Made by a program: the position numbers and the translations under genes. 64,000 nucleotides of DNA. It comes from Halomonas fontilapidosi. Lineage in GTDB: Bacteria; Pseudomonadota; Gammaproteobacteria; Pseudomonadales; Halomonadaceae. The notes beneath the pieces were generated by a model. That model worked only from the letters and a program-made list of their open reading frames with translations. It did no database searches and was not told where the DNA came from. The DNA lies in the NCBI RefSeq assembly GCF_014192285.1, contig NZ_JACHXQ010000001.1, forward strand, positions 372,001 through 436,000, written 5' to 3'. This document shows, piece after piece, positions 1 through 9,510 of this stretch. The number at the start of each line of letters is the position of its first letter. Position 1 is the stretch's first letter.

Positions 1-334
1 TGGAGGTGAAGGTGGCAGTCGGATATTGCGCCACATCCAGGAAATCATCGCTCTTGATGTGCTTGTCACGCTCGGCATGGTTGCTGTTGAGGCTAGCCAC
101 CTCGACATCAATGTTGACCGATGACGCTTCCAGATTGTCGGGATCATAGCTGAAGCTACCGGAGAAATCCTCGAGGCTGCCAAGGATGTAGGAGTAGCCC
201 AGGTGGCTGACCTTGAACTGCACGAAGGCGTGTTGGCCGTCGGTATCGATGACATAGTCGGCGGCCTGGGCCTGGCTGACGCCCATCAGGGCGGTGGCGC
301 CCAGCGCAGTGGCAATGGCGGTCTTCTTGAACAT
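1..334 (-). CDS. YceI-family periplasmic protein (C-terminus beyond window)
   Basis: YceI proteins are periplasmic lipocalin-like barrels that bind isoprenoid-type lipids. Reading in from the minus strand, an ATG at 334 opens a protein with a clear signal peptide ([16 protein letters not shown], then an AQA cleavage site) followed by [32 protein letters not shown] sequence and the pattern [20 protein letters not shown], typical of the family start. About 111 residues are present and the gene runs off the left edge. It lies 43 bases downstream of a cytochrome b561 gene on the same strand. This cytochrome b561-YceI pairing is common in proteobacteria and suggests a joint role in membrane redox or lipid-quinone handling. 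Family assignment is secure; the ligand is not known. Confidence 0.9.
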   Translation of the reverse strand, partial: MFKKTAIATALGATALMGVSQAQAADYVIDTDGQHAFVQFKVSHLGYSYILGSLEDFSGSFSYDPDNLEASSVNIDVEVASLNSNHAERDKHIKSDDFLDVAQYPTATFTS

Positions 335-377
335 CAGGTGTCTCTCCTTGCTGATGGTTTCGGGGAGGGATATCGCC

Positions 378-932
378 TCAGGGGCGACGGGAACGGCGCG
401 GATCGACCATGCGCAACATGACATCGTTGCGATCGACCCAATGGTGTTTGAAAGCGGCCAGGCTATGGCCTGCGGCAAGCAGCATCAGCGCCAGGGCGCC
501 GTACCAGTGAACCTGACCGGCCACGGTGGCCTGATTCGGCAGGTCGCTGATCAGGGCGGGCACCACGAAGGCGTCGAATACGCTGATTCCCTTGCCGTCA
601 GCGGTGGAAATCAGATAGCCACTGCACAGCACCACCAGCATCAATACATAGAGGCCAATATGGCCGAAATGGGCCGCCAGGCGCTCGAGGCGATGGCCCT
701 TCTCCACCGGCGTCGGATTGGCGAAACGCCACCCCAGGCGAAGCAGAGTGGCAAACAGCAAGAGCATACCGACGGAGCGGTGCCACCAGGGTCCCAAGTT
801 GTACCAGTTGTCGTAGTAACCGAGCCCGGTCATCCACCAGCCAAGGATGAAGAGGCCGATAATGGCCAGTGCAGAGACCCAGTGCAGCAGAATACTGACC
901 AGTCCCCAGCCGCTGCGGGTGTTCTTCCACAT
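378..932 (-). CDS. Cytochrome b561-type di-haem membrane protein
   Basis: A 184-residue inner-membrane protein with four hydrophobic segments (about 10-32, 50-68, 88-107 and 140-160). Histidines sit where the family places haem ligands: H17 in a LLHWVS motif, H51 after PWW, H88/H91, and H142/H156. The family carries two b haems and passes electrons between the quinone pool and acceptors; bacterial CybB can oxidise superoxide to ubiquinone. It precedes the YceI gene by 43 bases and probably shares a transcript with it. Length and motifs match the bacterial cytochrome b561 family throughout, with no sign of damage. The physiological partner is inferred only from the neighbour. Confidence 0.9.
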   Translation of the reverse strand: MWKNTRSGWGLVSILLHWVSALAIIGLFILGWWMTGLGYYDNWYNLGPWWHRSVGMLLLFATLLRLGWRFANPTPVEKGHRLERLAAHFGHIGLYVLMLVVLCSGYLISTADGKGISVFDAFVVPALISDLPNQATVAGQVHWYGALALMLLAAGHSLAAFKHHWVDRNDVMLRMVDPRRSRRP

Positions 933-1001
933 GTTCAGGCCCTCTGGCGCGCGTCGCTACGATCACAACAGCCTATCGCAGCGCGCCATCGGTATCCGCT
1001 G

Positions 1002-1025
1002 AAAAAAGCCGAATGCATCATTCGG
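1002..1025 (-). terminator. Rho-independent terminator downstream of the DJ-1/PfpI remnant
   Basis: On the minus strand a 7-bp stem (CCGAATG / CATTCGG) with a three-base loop is followed by C and six T residues. It lies about 60 bases beyond the stop of the broken DJ-1/PfpI gene and points the same way. Confidence 0.65.
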
Positions 1026-1087
1026 AAAAACCAGATGCCATCAGCGAAGGCGATATCGCGGACCGCCAGACCGGCGCAAGAGGTGAC

Positions 1088-1316
1088 TCAGTCCGGCTCG
1101 TCAAGAGTCTCGAGCAAGAGTCGGGCGGTAGAAGCGCTGGAGGCCCGATTCTGGCCGGTCGCCAGCAGGCCATCGTGCACCTAGAAAGGGGCGAAGTCAT
1201 TGCGGCTGCACCGTAGCGAGCGCCCTACGTTTGAGGGCATCCTCCAGCCAGAAACCCGTCTCGTCGCCGGTGTCCCCCATGCGGTCGTGCGACGTCAGTA
1301 CCATCAGGATCTTCAC
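1088..1316 (-). pseudogene. DJ-1/PfpI (type 1 glutamine amidotransferase-like) remnant
   Basis: Only the two ends of a DJ-1/PfpI-superfamily gene remain. The start is intact: a GTG at 1316 preceded by an AGGAGG site, encoding KILMVLTSHDRMGDTGDETG, the usual beginning of Hsp31-like proteins. It runs to a stop near 1200. In another frame the typical C-terminus follows (DFAPF, a TAG stop, then VHDGLLATGQNRASS and LLLETL), ending at 1088. The central part with the catalytic Cys-His is gone; a whole gene would be about 680 bp and only 229 bp are left. So there is a large internal deletion, a frame change and a nonsense codon. A decayed transposase lies just upstream. Intact relatives act as deglycase or chaperone-type stress proteins. 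Confidence 0.8.
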
Positions 1317-1383
1317 CGTCGCCTCCTCGAGCGGGCGTGAACCCGGGATATTCCTGAGGGAGTGCTGCAAACGAAGATAGCGG

Positions 1384-2604
1384 GTGGTGAAATCTAAGGG
1401 AATCAACCAGTTCCGGCAAGAACACGATTCCAAGAGGCCATCCGCTATAGGTGAAAGCGTATCTCCCTGGATTCCGTCCTGCAACGGGTCTATCCATGTT
1501 GAAATGAGCAGTCAGCGAACCACCAGCGACAGCGGTGCTCTGCTCCTCCGTGAAGCCCTCGATAACAGCGGTGTCATTGATGCGCTGGAAGACCATCTGG
1601 TCGATCGGCGCGACCCGGATCGCGTCCGCCACACCTTGGCCAGTCAGTTGCGCACCGTGGTGCTGCAGCGTGCAATGGGCTGGATCGATCTCAAAGATAC
1701 CACCACGCTGCGCCGTGATCCGCTCTGGCAACTGGCGTGCAGCGACGCGCGGGGCACGACGCCATTGGGACCGACCGTCTCAAGCCGCGCCGTCGCGCTT
1801 GCTGACCTGCTTGGGCCGCAACGACAACATCGATACCGTGCACGAAGGGTTGCTACGGCTGGCGACCTGGCGCCTGACCTCGCTGACGGGCGGCAAACGC
1901 CCCGAGCAGCTGATGCTAAATATCGACGGGTTGCCCATCGAGGTCCACGGTCACCAGGGCGGCTCGGCGTTTCATGGGCACGTGGGGGCACGAATCTATG
2001 AGTACGTGGGGCGACTGCGCAGTCACTCGGGGCTTCAGAAGCTAGCGGCACCGTACCTGAAGCGCCCACCAGACCGGACACCCGAACAGCCACGGGAGTG
2101 GTGCCACGGCCTTGAGTCCCAAGCCGGTTCCTGGCCAACGCCGCGGCGCGTCGTGCTGGTGGTGCAGGAGCTCCCCGATGACCTACTGCTTCATGCCTTC
2201 TTCCTGGTCACCAACCTCGGCAAGTTCGACTGGCCGCCGGAGAAGGTCCTGGCGCTGTACCGCAAGCGTGGCAGCGCCGAGGCGCACATGGGCGAGGTGA
2301 AGTCGGCGCTCGATGTACATCTTTCGTCGACCGATCGCGGTGTCTGTGCCTCCACCATCCAGGACGTGATGGCCCGCAACGAAGTGAGCCTGCTGCTGAG
2401 CCTCTACGCCTACCAGGTCCTGCCTGGGCTGCGGCGCTTGCTGGAGAGCCGTACGCCCTGATGCGGCTGCGCGAGCAGGTGCTCAAGGACGCGGCGACGT
2501 TGTCGCTGCATACCCGGCGCATCTCGGTTCACCTCGGCGATGCGGCCGACAAATGGTGGCCCACCTTGCTTAAGGGGCTACCTCGGCTGACCGCCCTAGT
2601 CTGA
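1384..2604 (+). pseudogene. Degenerate IS1380-type transposase
   Basis: This is the remains of an IS1380-family (DDE_Tnp_1_4 type) transposase. The N-terminus (IPSCNG, then TSDSGALLLREA, DRRDPDRVRHTL) reads in one frame to about 1780. It continues in the next frame (SRLLTCLGRND, LMLNIDGLPIEVHGHQGG), jumps from GHVGARIYE straight to YVGRLRSHSGLQKLAAPYL near 2000, and continues through VLALYRKRGSAEAHMGEVKSAL to a stop at 2461. The last 47 residues (LREQVLKDAATLSLH to LLKGLPRLTALV) return to the first frame and end at 2604. There are thus at least two frameshifts and an internal deletion, which probably removes part of the DDE core. It cannot be active. I could not identify clear terminal inverted repeats or a target-site duplication. 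Confidence 0.85.
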
Positions 2605-2799
2605 CTCCCGGCGTCACCACGATCTATGCAGCAGGCAAGGCGACCACAAAGGGGGTCGGCGGGGACGGCTGCGCTGACGCTCGACATCAATTCTTAAAAG
2701 TCATGAAAAGACCAGTCAAAAGCCGATTCAGGTATATATCAACCGTCTATCAAGCGGCCGCATGACGTTGAAGTGGGCCTATACGGCAACCCGTCGGTT

Positions 2800-2835
2800 G
2801 AAAACCCTCATTCGTCATCGTGATGAATGAGGCGG
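2800..2835 (-). terminator. Terminator downstream of purU
   Basis: On the minus strand CCTCATTC and GAATGAGG pair around a short interior (2806-2832), with most interior bases also pairing, and the stem is followed by GTTTTC. It lies about 60 bases after the purU stop. The T-run is short, so strength is uncertain. Confidence 0.55.
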
Positions 2836-2889
2836 GTTTGCCCGTGTTGGCTTCGACGCGGACGATCACAGCCTCATCGGCTCACTCCA

Positions 2890-3744
2890 TCAGGCAAAGA
2901 CCACGGTCTTGTTGCCATGGATCAGCACGCGATCCTCCAGGTGCCAACGCAGGCCGCGCGCCAGCACCGCCTTCTCCACGTCCCGGCCGAAACGCACCAG
3001 GTCATTGGGCGTATGGCAATGGCTGACCCGATGGATATCCTGCTCGATGATCGGCCCGGCATCGAGCTCCTCGGTCACGTAGTGGCAGGTGGCGCCGATC
3101 AGCTTCACGCCGCGCTGGTGCGCCTGATGATAGGGCCGGGCGCCGGCGAACGAGGGCAGAAAGCTGTGATGGATATTGATCATCCGGCCCTGGAAGCGCT
3201 GGCAGAGCGCGGTCGGCATGATCTGCATATAACGCGCCAGCACCACGCAGTCGGCACGGGCCTCGTCGACCAGCCGTTGCACCTCGTCGAAGGCGGCCTG
3301 CTTGTCATCGGCCTTGACCGGCACATGGTGATAGGGGATGCCGTGCCACTCCACCAGGCCGCGCATGTCCTCGTGGTTGGAGATCACCCCGGCGATGTCG
3401 CAGTCGAGCTCCTGCGCCGTCCAGCGATAGAGCAGGTCCACCAGGCAGTGGGTCTCCCGCGAGACCATCAGCACCACCCGACGCCGCTGGCGGGTATCGG
3501 TGAGCGCCCAGGTCATCTCGAATTCGTCGGCGATGGGGGCGAACGCCTCGCGCAGCGCCTCCGGCGGCATGCCCACCGAGTCGGCGAGGATCTCGTAGCG
3601 CATGAAGAAGCGCCCCGCTTCCAGGTCGGAATGCTGGCTGGCCTCGGTGATCGAGCCGCCGTGGCCGGCGATGAAGTTGGAGACTCTGGCGACGATGCCC
3701 AGGCGGTCGGGACAGGAAACCACCAGGCGGTAGTAGTGTGACAT
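2890..3744 (-). CDS. purU: Formyltetrahydrofolate deformylase
   Basis: PurU hydrolyses 10-formyl-tetrahydrofolate to tetrahydrofolate and formate. It balances the one-carbon pool and supplies formate for the PurT route of purine synthesis. The 284-residue protein has an N-terminal ACT domain (about 5-80, beginning YYRLVVSCPDRLGIVARVSNF) and a C-terminal formyltransferase-like hydrolase domain (about 88-284). The catalytic set is present: N190 and H192 in NIHHSFLPSF and D228 in EELDAGPI. The start is the ATG at 3744; an upstream in-frame extension has no family similarity. It is apparently monocistronic with its own terminator. Length matches the family (about 280-290). Confidence 0.95.
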   Translation of the reverse strand: MSHYYRLVVSCPDRLGIVARVSNFIAGHGGSITEASQHSDLEAGRFFMRYEILADSVGMPPEALREAFAPIADEFEMTWALTDTRQRRRVVLMVSRETHCLVDLLYRWTAQELDCDIAGVISNHEDMRGLVEWHGIPYHHVPVKADDKQAAFDEVQRLVDEARADCVVLARYMQIMPTALCQRFQGRMINIHHSFLPSFAGARPYHQAHQRGVKLIGATCHYVTEELDAGPIIEQDIHRVSHCHTPNDLVRFGRDVEKAVLARGLRWHLEDRVLIHGNKTVVFA

Positions 3745-3946
3745 CGGATGATCCCGGGTTGCTACGGTGGCTGGGGGCAACAGTGTAGCCAAAACAGGGG
3801 TTTCGGGCACGTGCGGAGGGCGGTTCGAGACCCTTCACCCGACGTGGCGCCTTCCCCGCCAGAGAACGAGGAGCCACTGCGGTGCGAGGTCCGTCGGGTT
3901 ATGGTGACATCATTCCATCCACGACCGACACGAGGCACTGCGGACG

Positions 3947-4699
3947 ATGCTCAACACCCGCTCCCTGTCATCGCCCATCGACCGCCGCCCCGACCCCGAC
4001 TGGTCGGTGGTGAGCCGCATCCCCATCACGGGAAGTGACGAGCCACTGGTGCCGTTGAGCCTGGCACCGTCACCGATCAAGATCTTCCCGGTCTATGCCA
4101 AGCAGGACATTCCCGGGGCCGTCAACGAATGCTATGTCCGTGAAGGGGTCTACCGGCGGCTGCAGAAGGTGGCCCGCTCCCTGCCCGCCGAGGTCGGCCT
4201 GGTGATCCTGGACGGCTGGCGGCCCTGGCGCGTGCAGCAGTATCTCTTCGATACGCTGCAGGAGGCTATCCGCTCTCACCATCCTAAACTCAGCGACGAG
4301 ACACTGCTGGAGCGAACGCGGGAATTCGTTTCCGTGCCGAGTCGCGAGGCGAGTTCGCCGAGCCCCCACCTTACCGGCAGTGCCGTGGATGTGACCCTGA
4401 GCGATGCTGACGGGCTGCCGCTGGACATGGGCACGCTATTCGACGAGGCCGTGGCGGCCTCCCACAGCGTCGCGCTGGAAGAAATTGCTCGCCCGGACGC
4501 CCGACAGCGACAGGCCCGCGATAATCGCCGCCGCCTCTATGGGGCCATGCGCGAACAAGGCTTTACCAACTTGCCAAGCGAGTGGTGGCACTACGATCTA
4601 GGCGACCAGCTGTGGGCCCATTACAGCGGCCATGCCCAGGCCCTCTATGGGCCGGCGGAACTCGAGACCATTGAAAGCCGCTGGCGGCGACAGCTGTAA
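3947..4699 (+). CDS. ddpX: D-alanyl-D-alanine dipeptidase (VanX/DdpX family)
   Basis: A 250-residue zinc dipeptidase of peptidase family M15D, which splits D-Ala-D-Ala released from peptidoglycan. Zinc ligands are visible: H141 and D148 in SPHLTGSAVDV, and H215 in SEWWHY, with E212 as the catalytic base. The substrate-pocket motif LDGWRPWRVQQ lies near residue 90. No signal peptide is evident, so it is probably cytoplasmic, as for E. coli DdpX. There is no vanHA or dpp transport cluster nearby, so a housekeeping role in D-Ala-D-Ala salvage is more likely than glycopeptide resistance. The symbol rests on family membership, not on synteny. Confidence 0.85.
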   Translation: MLNTRSLSSPIDRRPDPDWSVVSRIPITGSDEPLVPLSLAPSPIKIFPVYAKQDIPGAVNECYVREGVYRRLQKVARSLPAEVGLVILDGWRPWRVQQYLFDTLQEAIRSHHPKLSDETLLERTREFVSVPSREASSPSPHLTGSAVDVTLSDADGLPLDMGTLFDEAVAASHSVALEEIARPDARQRQARDNRRRLYGAMREQGFTNLPSEWWHYDLGDQLWAHYSGHAQALYGPAELETIESRWRRQL

Positions 4700-4777
4700 G
4701 CCAAGGCGGATGAACCCTTGGAAGGTTGCCTTGTCCATCCGGGTATAGAGCCTTCATGTACCGAGTGGAATCGCGCC

Positions 4778-5437
4778 ATGAGCAAGCTGAGTCGCGCCAT
4801 TCGTGCGGTCGTCACCACCTCTCGACAGAAGCGTGCCCGCTACCTGCGCGCCCTTTCATCGCTGGGTGATCACGTGATGGCGCTGCGTCACGAATTCCTG
4901 CAGTGTCAGGGGGCTCTCCTGGGGGCTATCCGGCACGATCCACCCTCCTTGTTTGTCGAGCACCTAGCGCAGACCCAGGAGCGGATGACGGACTTAAAGC
5001 GGCGCCTGGAAGGTGTTCTCGCCCGGGTCGAGCGTCGCCGCCTGGAAGCCGGCACTCGCGTGACCCGACACACGCAGCACCATATCGAAAGCATGCATGA
5101 CCTGGAACGCCGGCATCGACGCTCCACCCAGGGCGCCGACACGCTGCTCGCGGATATCGATCAGCTCATCCTGCTGACGCGTCACCTGGCCGAGGGGGGT
5201 AACCGCCATACTGCCGCCGAGATTCTCGCCGAGGTGGCGGGTCACTACGCGCCCGCGCCGTCGTCTCGCAGCCCAAGCCTCACCTACCATGAAGGCCCCG
5301 TCCGTCACGCCGGCCGAGGGCTGATCGTCGAACCTATCCCGGCATCGGAGTGGGAGCGTCACGCCAGCGCTGCAGGGCGTCTCGACTGGTCGTTCGTTGG
5401 TCATGAAGCGGCGTCACCCGCTAACAACTCCCACTAA
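4778..5437 (+). CDS. Hypothetical protein, helical and basic in its N-terminal half
   Basis: I do not recognise this 219-residue protein. It starts at an ATG at 4778 (MSKLSRAIRAVVTT), 78 bases after the dipeptidase gene. Residues 1-160 are rich in Arg, Leu, Glu and His with heptad-like spacing (MTDLKRRLEGVLARVERRRL, HIESMHDLERRHRR) and look helical or coiled-coil. The tail (about 170-219) is Pro/Ser-rich and probably disordered. There is no signal peptide, membrane segment or known catalytic motif. Codon use and GC match the neighbours and the frame is long and open, so it is likely real. The neighbours give no functional hint. Confidence 0.6.
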   Translation: MSKLSRAIRAVVTTSRQKRARYLRALSSLGDHVMALRHEFLQCQGALLGAIRHDPPSLFVEHLAQTQERMTDLKRRLEGVLARVERRRLEAGTRVTRHTQHHIESMHDLERRHRRSTQGADTLLADIDQLILLTRHLAEGGNRHTAAEILAEVAGHYAPAPSSRSPSLTYHEGPVRHAGRGLIVEPIPASEWERHASAAGRLDWSFVGHEAASPANNSH

Positions 5438-5526
5438 CCCCGTCCTGGAGTGATCCCCAACCTCTGAAGACAAGACTAGCCCCTTCCGTCGGCATTCAAC
5501 TCTTGTTGTGGCTGAAGACGGCAACC

Positions 5527-8500
5527 CTAATCGCCCGAGTGAACCGGTTGGCGCTCCAAGAGAAATTCGATCAGCGTTTCCAGGGGCATGGGGCGTGCGA
5601 AGTGGAAGCCCTGGAAGAGATCACAGCCATGCGTCAGCAGCAGCTGGTGCTGAGCCTGGTGCTCGATGCCCTCGGCGACCACCTGGAGACCGAGGTGATG
5701 GGCCATGGAGATGATGCCCTGGATGATGGCGGCATCTTCGACACTATGCGTGACCTCACTGACGAAGCTGCGATCGATCTTCACCGTGTCGATGGGCAGG
5801 TTCTTGAGGTAGCTGAGACTGGAGAAACCGGTACCGAAGTCGTCGATGGCAACGCCAACCCCCATGCCCCTGAGGGCGTGCAGGGTGTCAATGGCACTCT
5901 CGGTATCGTTCATCAGCACCCCTTCGGTCAGTTCCAGCGTCAGTTGCGGTGCCGGTAGCCCGGTCACGGCCAGGGTCTGGCGCAGGTTGCCGAGAAAGCT
6001 CGAACGGTGGAACTGCAGTGGCGAGAGGTTGACCGCGACGTCTAGGGTGTCCTGCCCCGCCTGGTCGAGCATGCGCAGATCCTGGCAGGCCCGGTTGAGC
6101 ACCCACTCGCTGATGGAGATGATCTGTCCGGTCTCCTCCGCCAGCGGAATGAACTGTGCCGGCGAGACGTAGCCGCGCCGCGGGTGGGGCCAGCGCAACA
6201 GTGCCTCCACGCTTGCTACCCGCCCCTGGCGATCGATCAACGGCTGATAATGCAACTCGAAGGCCTGCGTGTCGATGGCCTCCTGGAGCTCATTACGCAG
6301 CGCCACGCGATCGCCCAGTCGGTGGGTGATCTCGGGGGTAAACCACTGGTAACCATTACGCCCCTCCTGCTTGGCCCGGTACATGGCCATGTCAGCCTGC
6401 TGAATGAGCTCGAGCGGCTGAGCGACCTCCGTGTTGCTGACGGCAATACCGATGCTGCACGACAGGGAAAGCTCATGCTCGCCGACCCGGTAGGGCCGCG
6501 CAATGATCGTCAGCAGCCGCTCGACCACATGCAGCGCCTGCTCCTCATTGTGCAGATCGGGCAGCAGTATCACGAACTCGTCACCTCCCAGCCGCGCCAG
6601 GGTGTCACCCGCGCGCATGGCCGCAGACAACCGCTTTGCGACCCCTCGCAGCAGCTGGTCGCCGATGGCGTGGCCCAGGCTGTCGTTGATGGGCTTGAAT
6701 TCGTCGAGGTCGACGAAGAGCACCGCCAGCAGCTGCCCCTGGCGCCTGGCCAGTTCGAAATCATGGGCCAGTCGATCTTCGAGCAGCGCCCGGTTGGCCA
6801 GACCCGTCAGCGCATCGTGACTGGCGTGATAGGCCAGGCGGGCCTCATAGGCCTTGTGTTCGGAGATATCGTGCTGGATGCCCACGTAGTGGCTGACCCG
6901 CCCCTCTTCATCGCGCACCGGGGCGATGAAAAGATCGTTCCAGAAAGGGGTGCCATCCTTGCGGTAGTTGCACAGCGTGACATGCACCTCACGCTGGTGG
7001 GCCAGCTGCTGACGAATCTGCTGCACCACTGCCCTGTCGGTCTCGCTGCCCTGCAGGAAGCGGCAATTGCGGCCAATCACCTCCTCTCGCGTGTAGCCTG
7101 TCATACGCTGGAAGGCGTCGTTGGCGTAGATGATCGGCAGGTCGGGTTCGGCGGCGTCGGCGATCACTACTCCGTTGACACTGGCTTCCACCCCGCGCTC
7201 GAGAATCCGTAGCCGGGTCTCGTATTCGCGGCGGCGGGTCACGTCCTTGGCAATGCCGTAGACGCCCTTGATCCGCTGATCGACCACGACAGGCAGGTTG
7301 GTCACGTCCAGCCAGCGCATCTTGCCGTCACGATTCGGAATCTGCAGCTCGTAACGGATGGGGTCCCCGGCCGCGGCGGTCTCGAACATCTGCTGAACAT
7401 GAGCCAGGTCGTCGGGCTGGAGGAACTCGGCATAGTGCGCACCCAGCATCTGTTCAACGCTATAGCCGGTCAGCGCAGCACAATGCGCGTTGGCCGCGAC
7501 GAAGTGCCCCTTGAGGTCCAGTGAAAACACCGCATCCGGGTTATAGGCGAACAGCGACCTATAGCGCTGCTCGCTCTCCCATAGCGAACGTCGATCCTGT
7601 TCGCGCTCCACCGCCAGCCCGACCAGATCCACGGCCTGACGAAATATGTCCAGCTCGTCATCGCGCGGACTCGCCGGTTGGCGGTAGTAGGTCGCAAAGG
7701 TCCCCAGTAGCCGACCGTCGCTTGCGATCACCGGATAGGACCAGCAGGCTCTGAGCCCCTCACGGGTCGCCACAGTCCGGAATCCTTTCCAGCGCGGGTC
7801 GTGGGCGAGATCCTCGCAGACCACCACCTTGCGGTCGTGAGCCGAGCTGCCACAGGCACCGATGCCAGCGCCCACGGGAATCGAGCGCACGGCGTCGCGA
7901 TAGCCCGTCGGCAGGCTGTTCCCTGCCACCAGGCGCAGTACGTGGCCATCATCATCGGCCAGCATGATCGAGCAGATCCCGCCATTCAACTGGCTCTCCA
8001 GCATGAGACAGATGGCCTCGAGGATCTCGTCGAGTGGCCGATCCTCGGCAATCATTGCCTGGATAGCCTGATGCTGTTCGAGCTGCTCCCGCGCGGCGAT
8101 CAGTTGCCGCGAATGCCCCAGCGCCAGCCTTGCCATTCCCAGGCTGAACACCAGCAGATAGCTCAGCACCAGGCCCCCCAGGGCAACTGCCGAGGGCACC
8201 ACACCGGCCTGCAGCCAGCTCGTCGCGCCGCGGGCCTGTACCGATGGGCTGAGCATCGGCCCACCCGGCAGGCCGATATGACGTGATGCCAGCGTGGCCG
8301 CGGGCATGACGTCATGGGGCTTCATGCCCGGCGCCACCAGCGAGGTGAGCACCGCATCATCGCGCGAGAGGTTGACCTGAAAGCCGCTCAACTGGACGCG
8401 CAGCTCATGCTTCAGGAGCGTGGCCATGTCCAGCACGGCCACCAGCTGCTGGTCGCGACGAGGCACCGAGATCGCCATGATCGCCAGCGCCGGGGCGTTG

Positions 8501-9510
8501 TCATCGGGCAGCGTGATGCGCGGCTGGGGAAACGGCATGCTGAGCCAGTCGCTAACGCGCTCGGTGTTCGTCCACTGGACCAGCCAGCGCTGAAGCTCGT
8601 CGCTACGCGCCTCGCGCCAGCGCCACGTCTGCCGGTCATCGAGCAGGCCGATGACCTCGAGACTTGGCGTATCCCGCAAGTGGTTGGCCACATCGCGGCC
8701 GAGCACGGCGGGTTCCAGCCCATCTGCAGAGGCGTCCAGCCGCTCGGCCATGCGCTGCATTAACGAAAGGTGCGACGCCATCACCTGTTCGGCATTCAGG
8801 CGGATGTTGTCGAGCAGGTTCTCGGCATGAAGGTGAACCCGCTGTTGCTGCTGCCAGCTGAGCAGGGCCCATGCCAGGCTGCTGACCAGCACCCCCGCCA
8901 GGCCTGCCATCACGGCCGCCCGTCCCAGCTTGATTTTCCGCTGGGCTCCACTGACACCCGCTGCCAGCATGGCGGCACCGAAAAGCAACATGAACATCGC
9001 CACCACCAGCGGTGATGACGTCATACCTGACAGAACGTGGCCCTGCGCCGAAAAATCGTGCAGCAAAGCCAGCAGGACACTGCCGATACCCAGCAGGAGC
9101 GAGCCCACCGTCAACCAGACGCCCCGCTGTACTCGCCCCTCGACCCCCGACAACAGACAGCCAGCCACCACCACCAGGATGGTGGCTAGCCAAGAGGATA
9201 ACCGCGGCTCTGCGGACAGCCAGGAGACACCCACCTGGCTCCCGCCTGCCTCGGCATTGTGCCCCAAGGTATAGAGCATCAGGGCAAGCAGCGCGCCACC
9301 GGCCACGAAACGCGCCTGCTGCCAGTGCTGCACCACGGCCAGCAGGCCGACACCGGAGAGGATGGCGGCCAAGGCGGCGTCTGGTACCAGCAGGGTTTGC
9401 AGGGAGTTAAGCAGTCCCTGCACCACCCCCGCCAGCCCCATCAGCACAAACGCCGCCGAGACCATCAGCAGCCAGCTATCCAGGGCAATATCACGGGTCT
9501 TGAACGGCAT
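5527..9510 (-). CDS. Membrane GAF-PAS-LOV-GGDEF-EAL c-di-GMP protein
   Basis: A 1327-residue c-di-GMP signalling protein. Several membrane segments (about 10-220) precede an extracytoplasmic stretch (about 225-430) and another membrane helix (about 433-460). Then come GAF (about 490-635), PAS (about 648-758), a second PAS (about 770-885), GGDEF (about 895-1055) and EAL (about 1075-1320). The second PAS carries the LOV signature GRNCRFLQG with the adduct-forming Cys at 816, followed by NYRKDGTPFWN and YVGIQHDI, as in blue-light FMN photoreceptors. The cyclase site GGDEF (975-979) and the inhibitory site RAGD (966-969) are intact. The phosphodiesterase motifs EAL (1102-1104), LELTE, IDDFGTG and VVAEGIE are also intact. 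Either activity could dominate; light control is inferred from the motif alone. Confidence 0.93.
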   Translation of the reverse strand: MPFKTRDIALDSWLLMVSAAFVLMGLAGVVQGLLNSLQTLLVPDAALAAILSGVGLLAVVQHWQQARFVAGGALLALMLYTLGHNAEAGGSQVGVSWLSAEPRLSSWLATILVVVAGCLLSGVEGRVQRGVWLTVGSLLLGIGSVLLALLHDFSAQGHVLSGMTSSPLVVAMFMLLFGAAMLAAGVSGAQRKIKLGRAAVMAGLAGVLVSSLAWALLSWQQQQRVHLHAENLLDNIRLNAEQVMASHLSLMQRMAERLDASADGLEPAVLGRDVANHLRDTPSLEVIGLLDDRQTWRWREARSDELQRWLVQWTNTERVSDWLSMPFPQPRITLPDDNAPALAIMAISVPRRDQQLVAVLDMATLLKHELRVQLSGFQVNLSRDDAVLTSLVAPGMKPHDVMPAATLASRHIGLPGGPMLSPSVQARGATSWLQAGVVPSAVALGGLVLSYLLVFSLGMARLALGHSRQLIAAREQLEQHQAIQAMIAEDRPLDEILEAICLMLESQLNGGICSIMLADDDGHVLRLVAGNSLPTGYRDAVRSIPVGAGIGACGSSAHDRKVVVCEDLAHDPRWKGFRTVATREGLRACWSYPVIASDGRLLGTFATYYRQPASPRDDELDIFRQAVDLVGLAVEREQDRRSLWESEQRYRSLFAYNPDAVFSLDLKGHFVAANAHCAALTGYSVEQMLGAHYAEFLQPDDLAHVQQMFETAAAGDPIRYELQIPNRDGKMRWLDVTNLPVVVDQRIKGVYGIAKDVTRRREYETRLRILERGVEASVNGVVIADAAEPDLPIIYANDAFQRMTGYTREEVIGRNCRFLQGSETDRAVVQQIRQQLAHQREVHVTLCNYRKDGTPFWNDLFIAPVRDEEGRVSHYVGIQHDISEHKAYEARLAYHASHDALTGLANRALLEDRLAHDFELARRQGQLLAVLFVDLDEFKPINDSLGHAIGDQLLRGVAKRLSAAMRAGDTLARLGGDEFVILLPDLHNEEQALHVVERLLTIIARPYRVGEHELSLSCSIGIAVSNTEVAQPLELIQQADMAMYRAKQEGRNGYQWFTPEITHRLGDRVALRNELQEAIDTQAFELHYQPLIDRQGRVASVEALLRWPHPRRGYVSPAQFIPLAEETGQIISISEWVLNRACQDLRMLDQAGQDTLDVAVNLSPLQFHRSSFLGNLRQTLAVTGLPAPQLTLELTEGVLMNDTESAIDTLHALRGMGVGVAIDDFGTGFSSLSYLKNLPIDTVKIDRSFVSEVTHSVEDAAIIQGIISMAHHLGLQVVAEGIEHQAQHQLLLTHGCDLFQGFHFARPMPLETLIEFLLERQPVHSGD

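Noticed and set aside
2827-3741. A 304-codon plus-strand frame
   Set aside because: Antisense to purU over its full length; purU has catalytic residues in place.
3947-4699. Vancomycin-resistance role for the VanX-like dipeptidase
   Set aside because: No vanH, vanA or regulator genes nearby; a gram-negative host makes this unlikely.
6184-7212. A 342-codon plus-strand frame
   Set aside because: Antisense to the GGDEF/LOV part of the 1327-residue protein.
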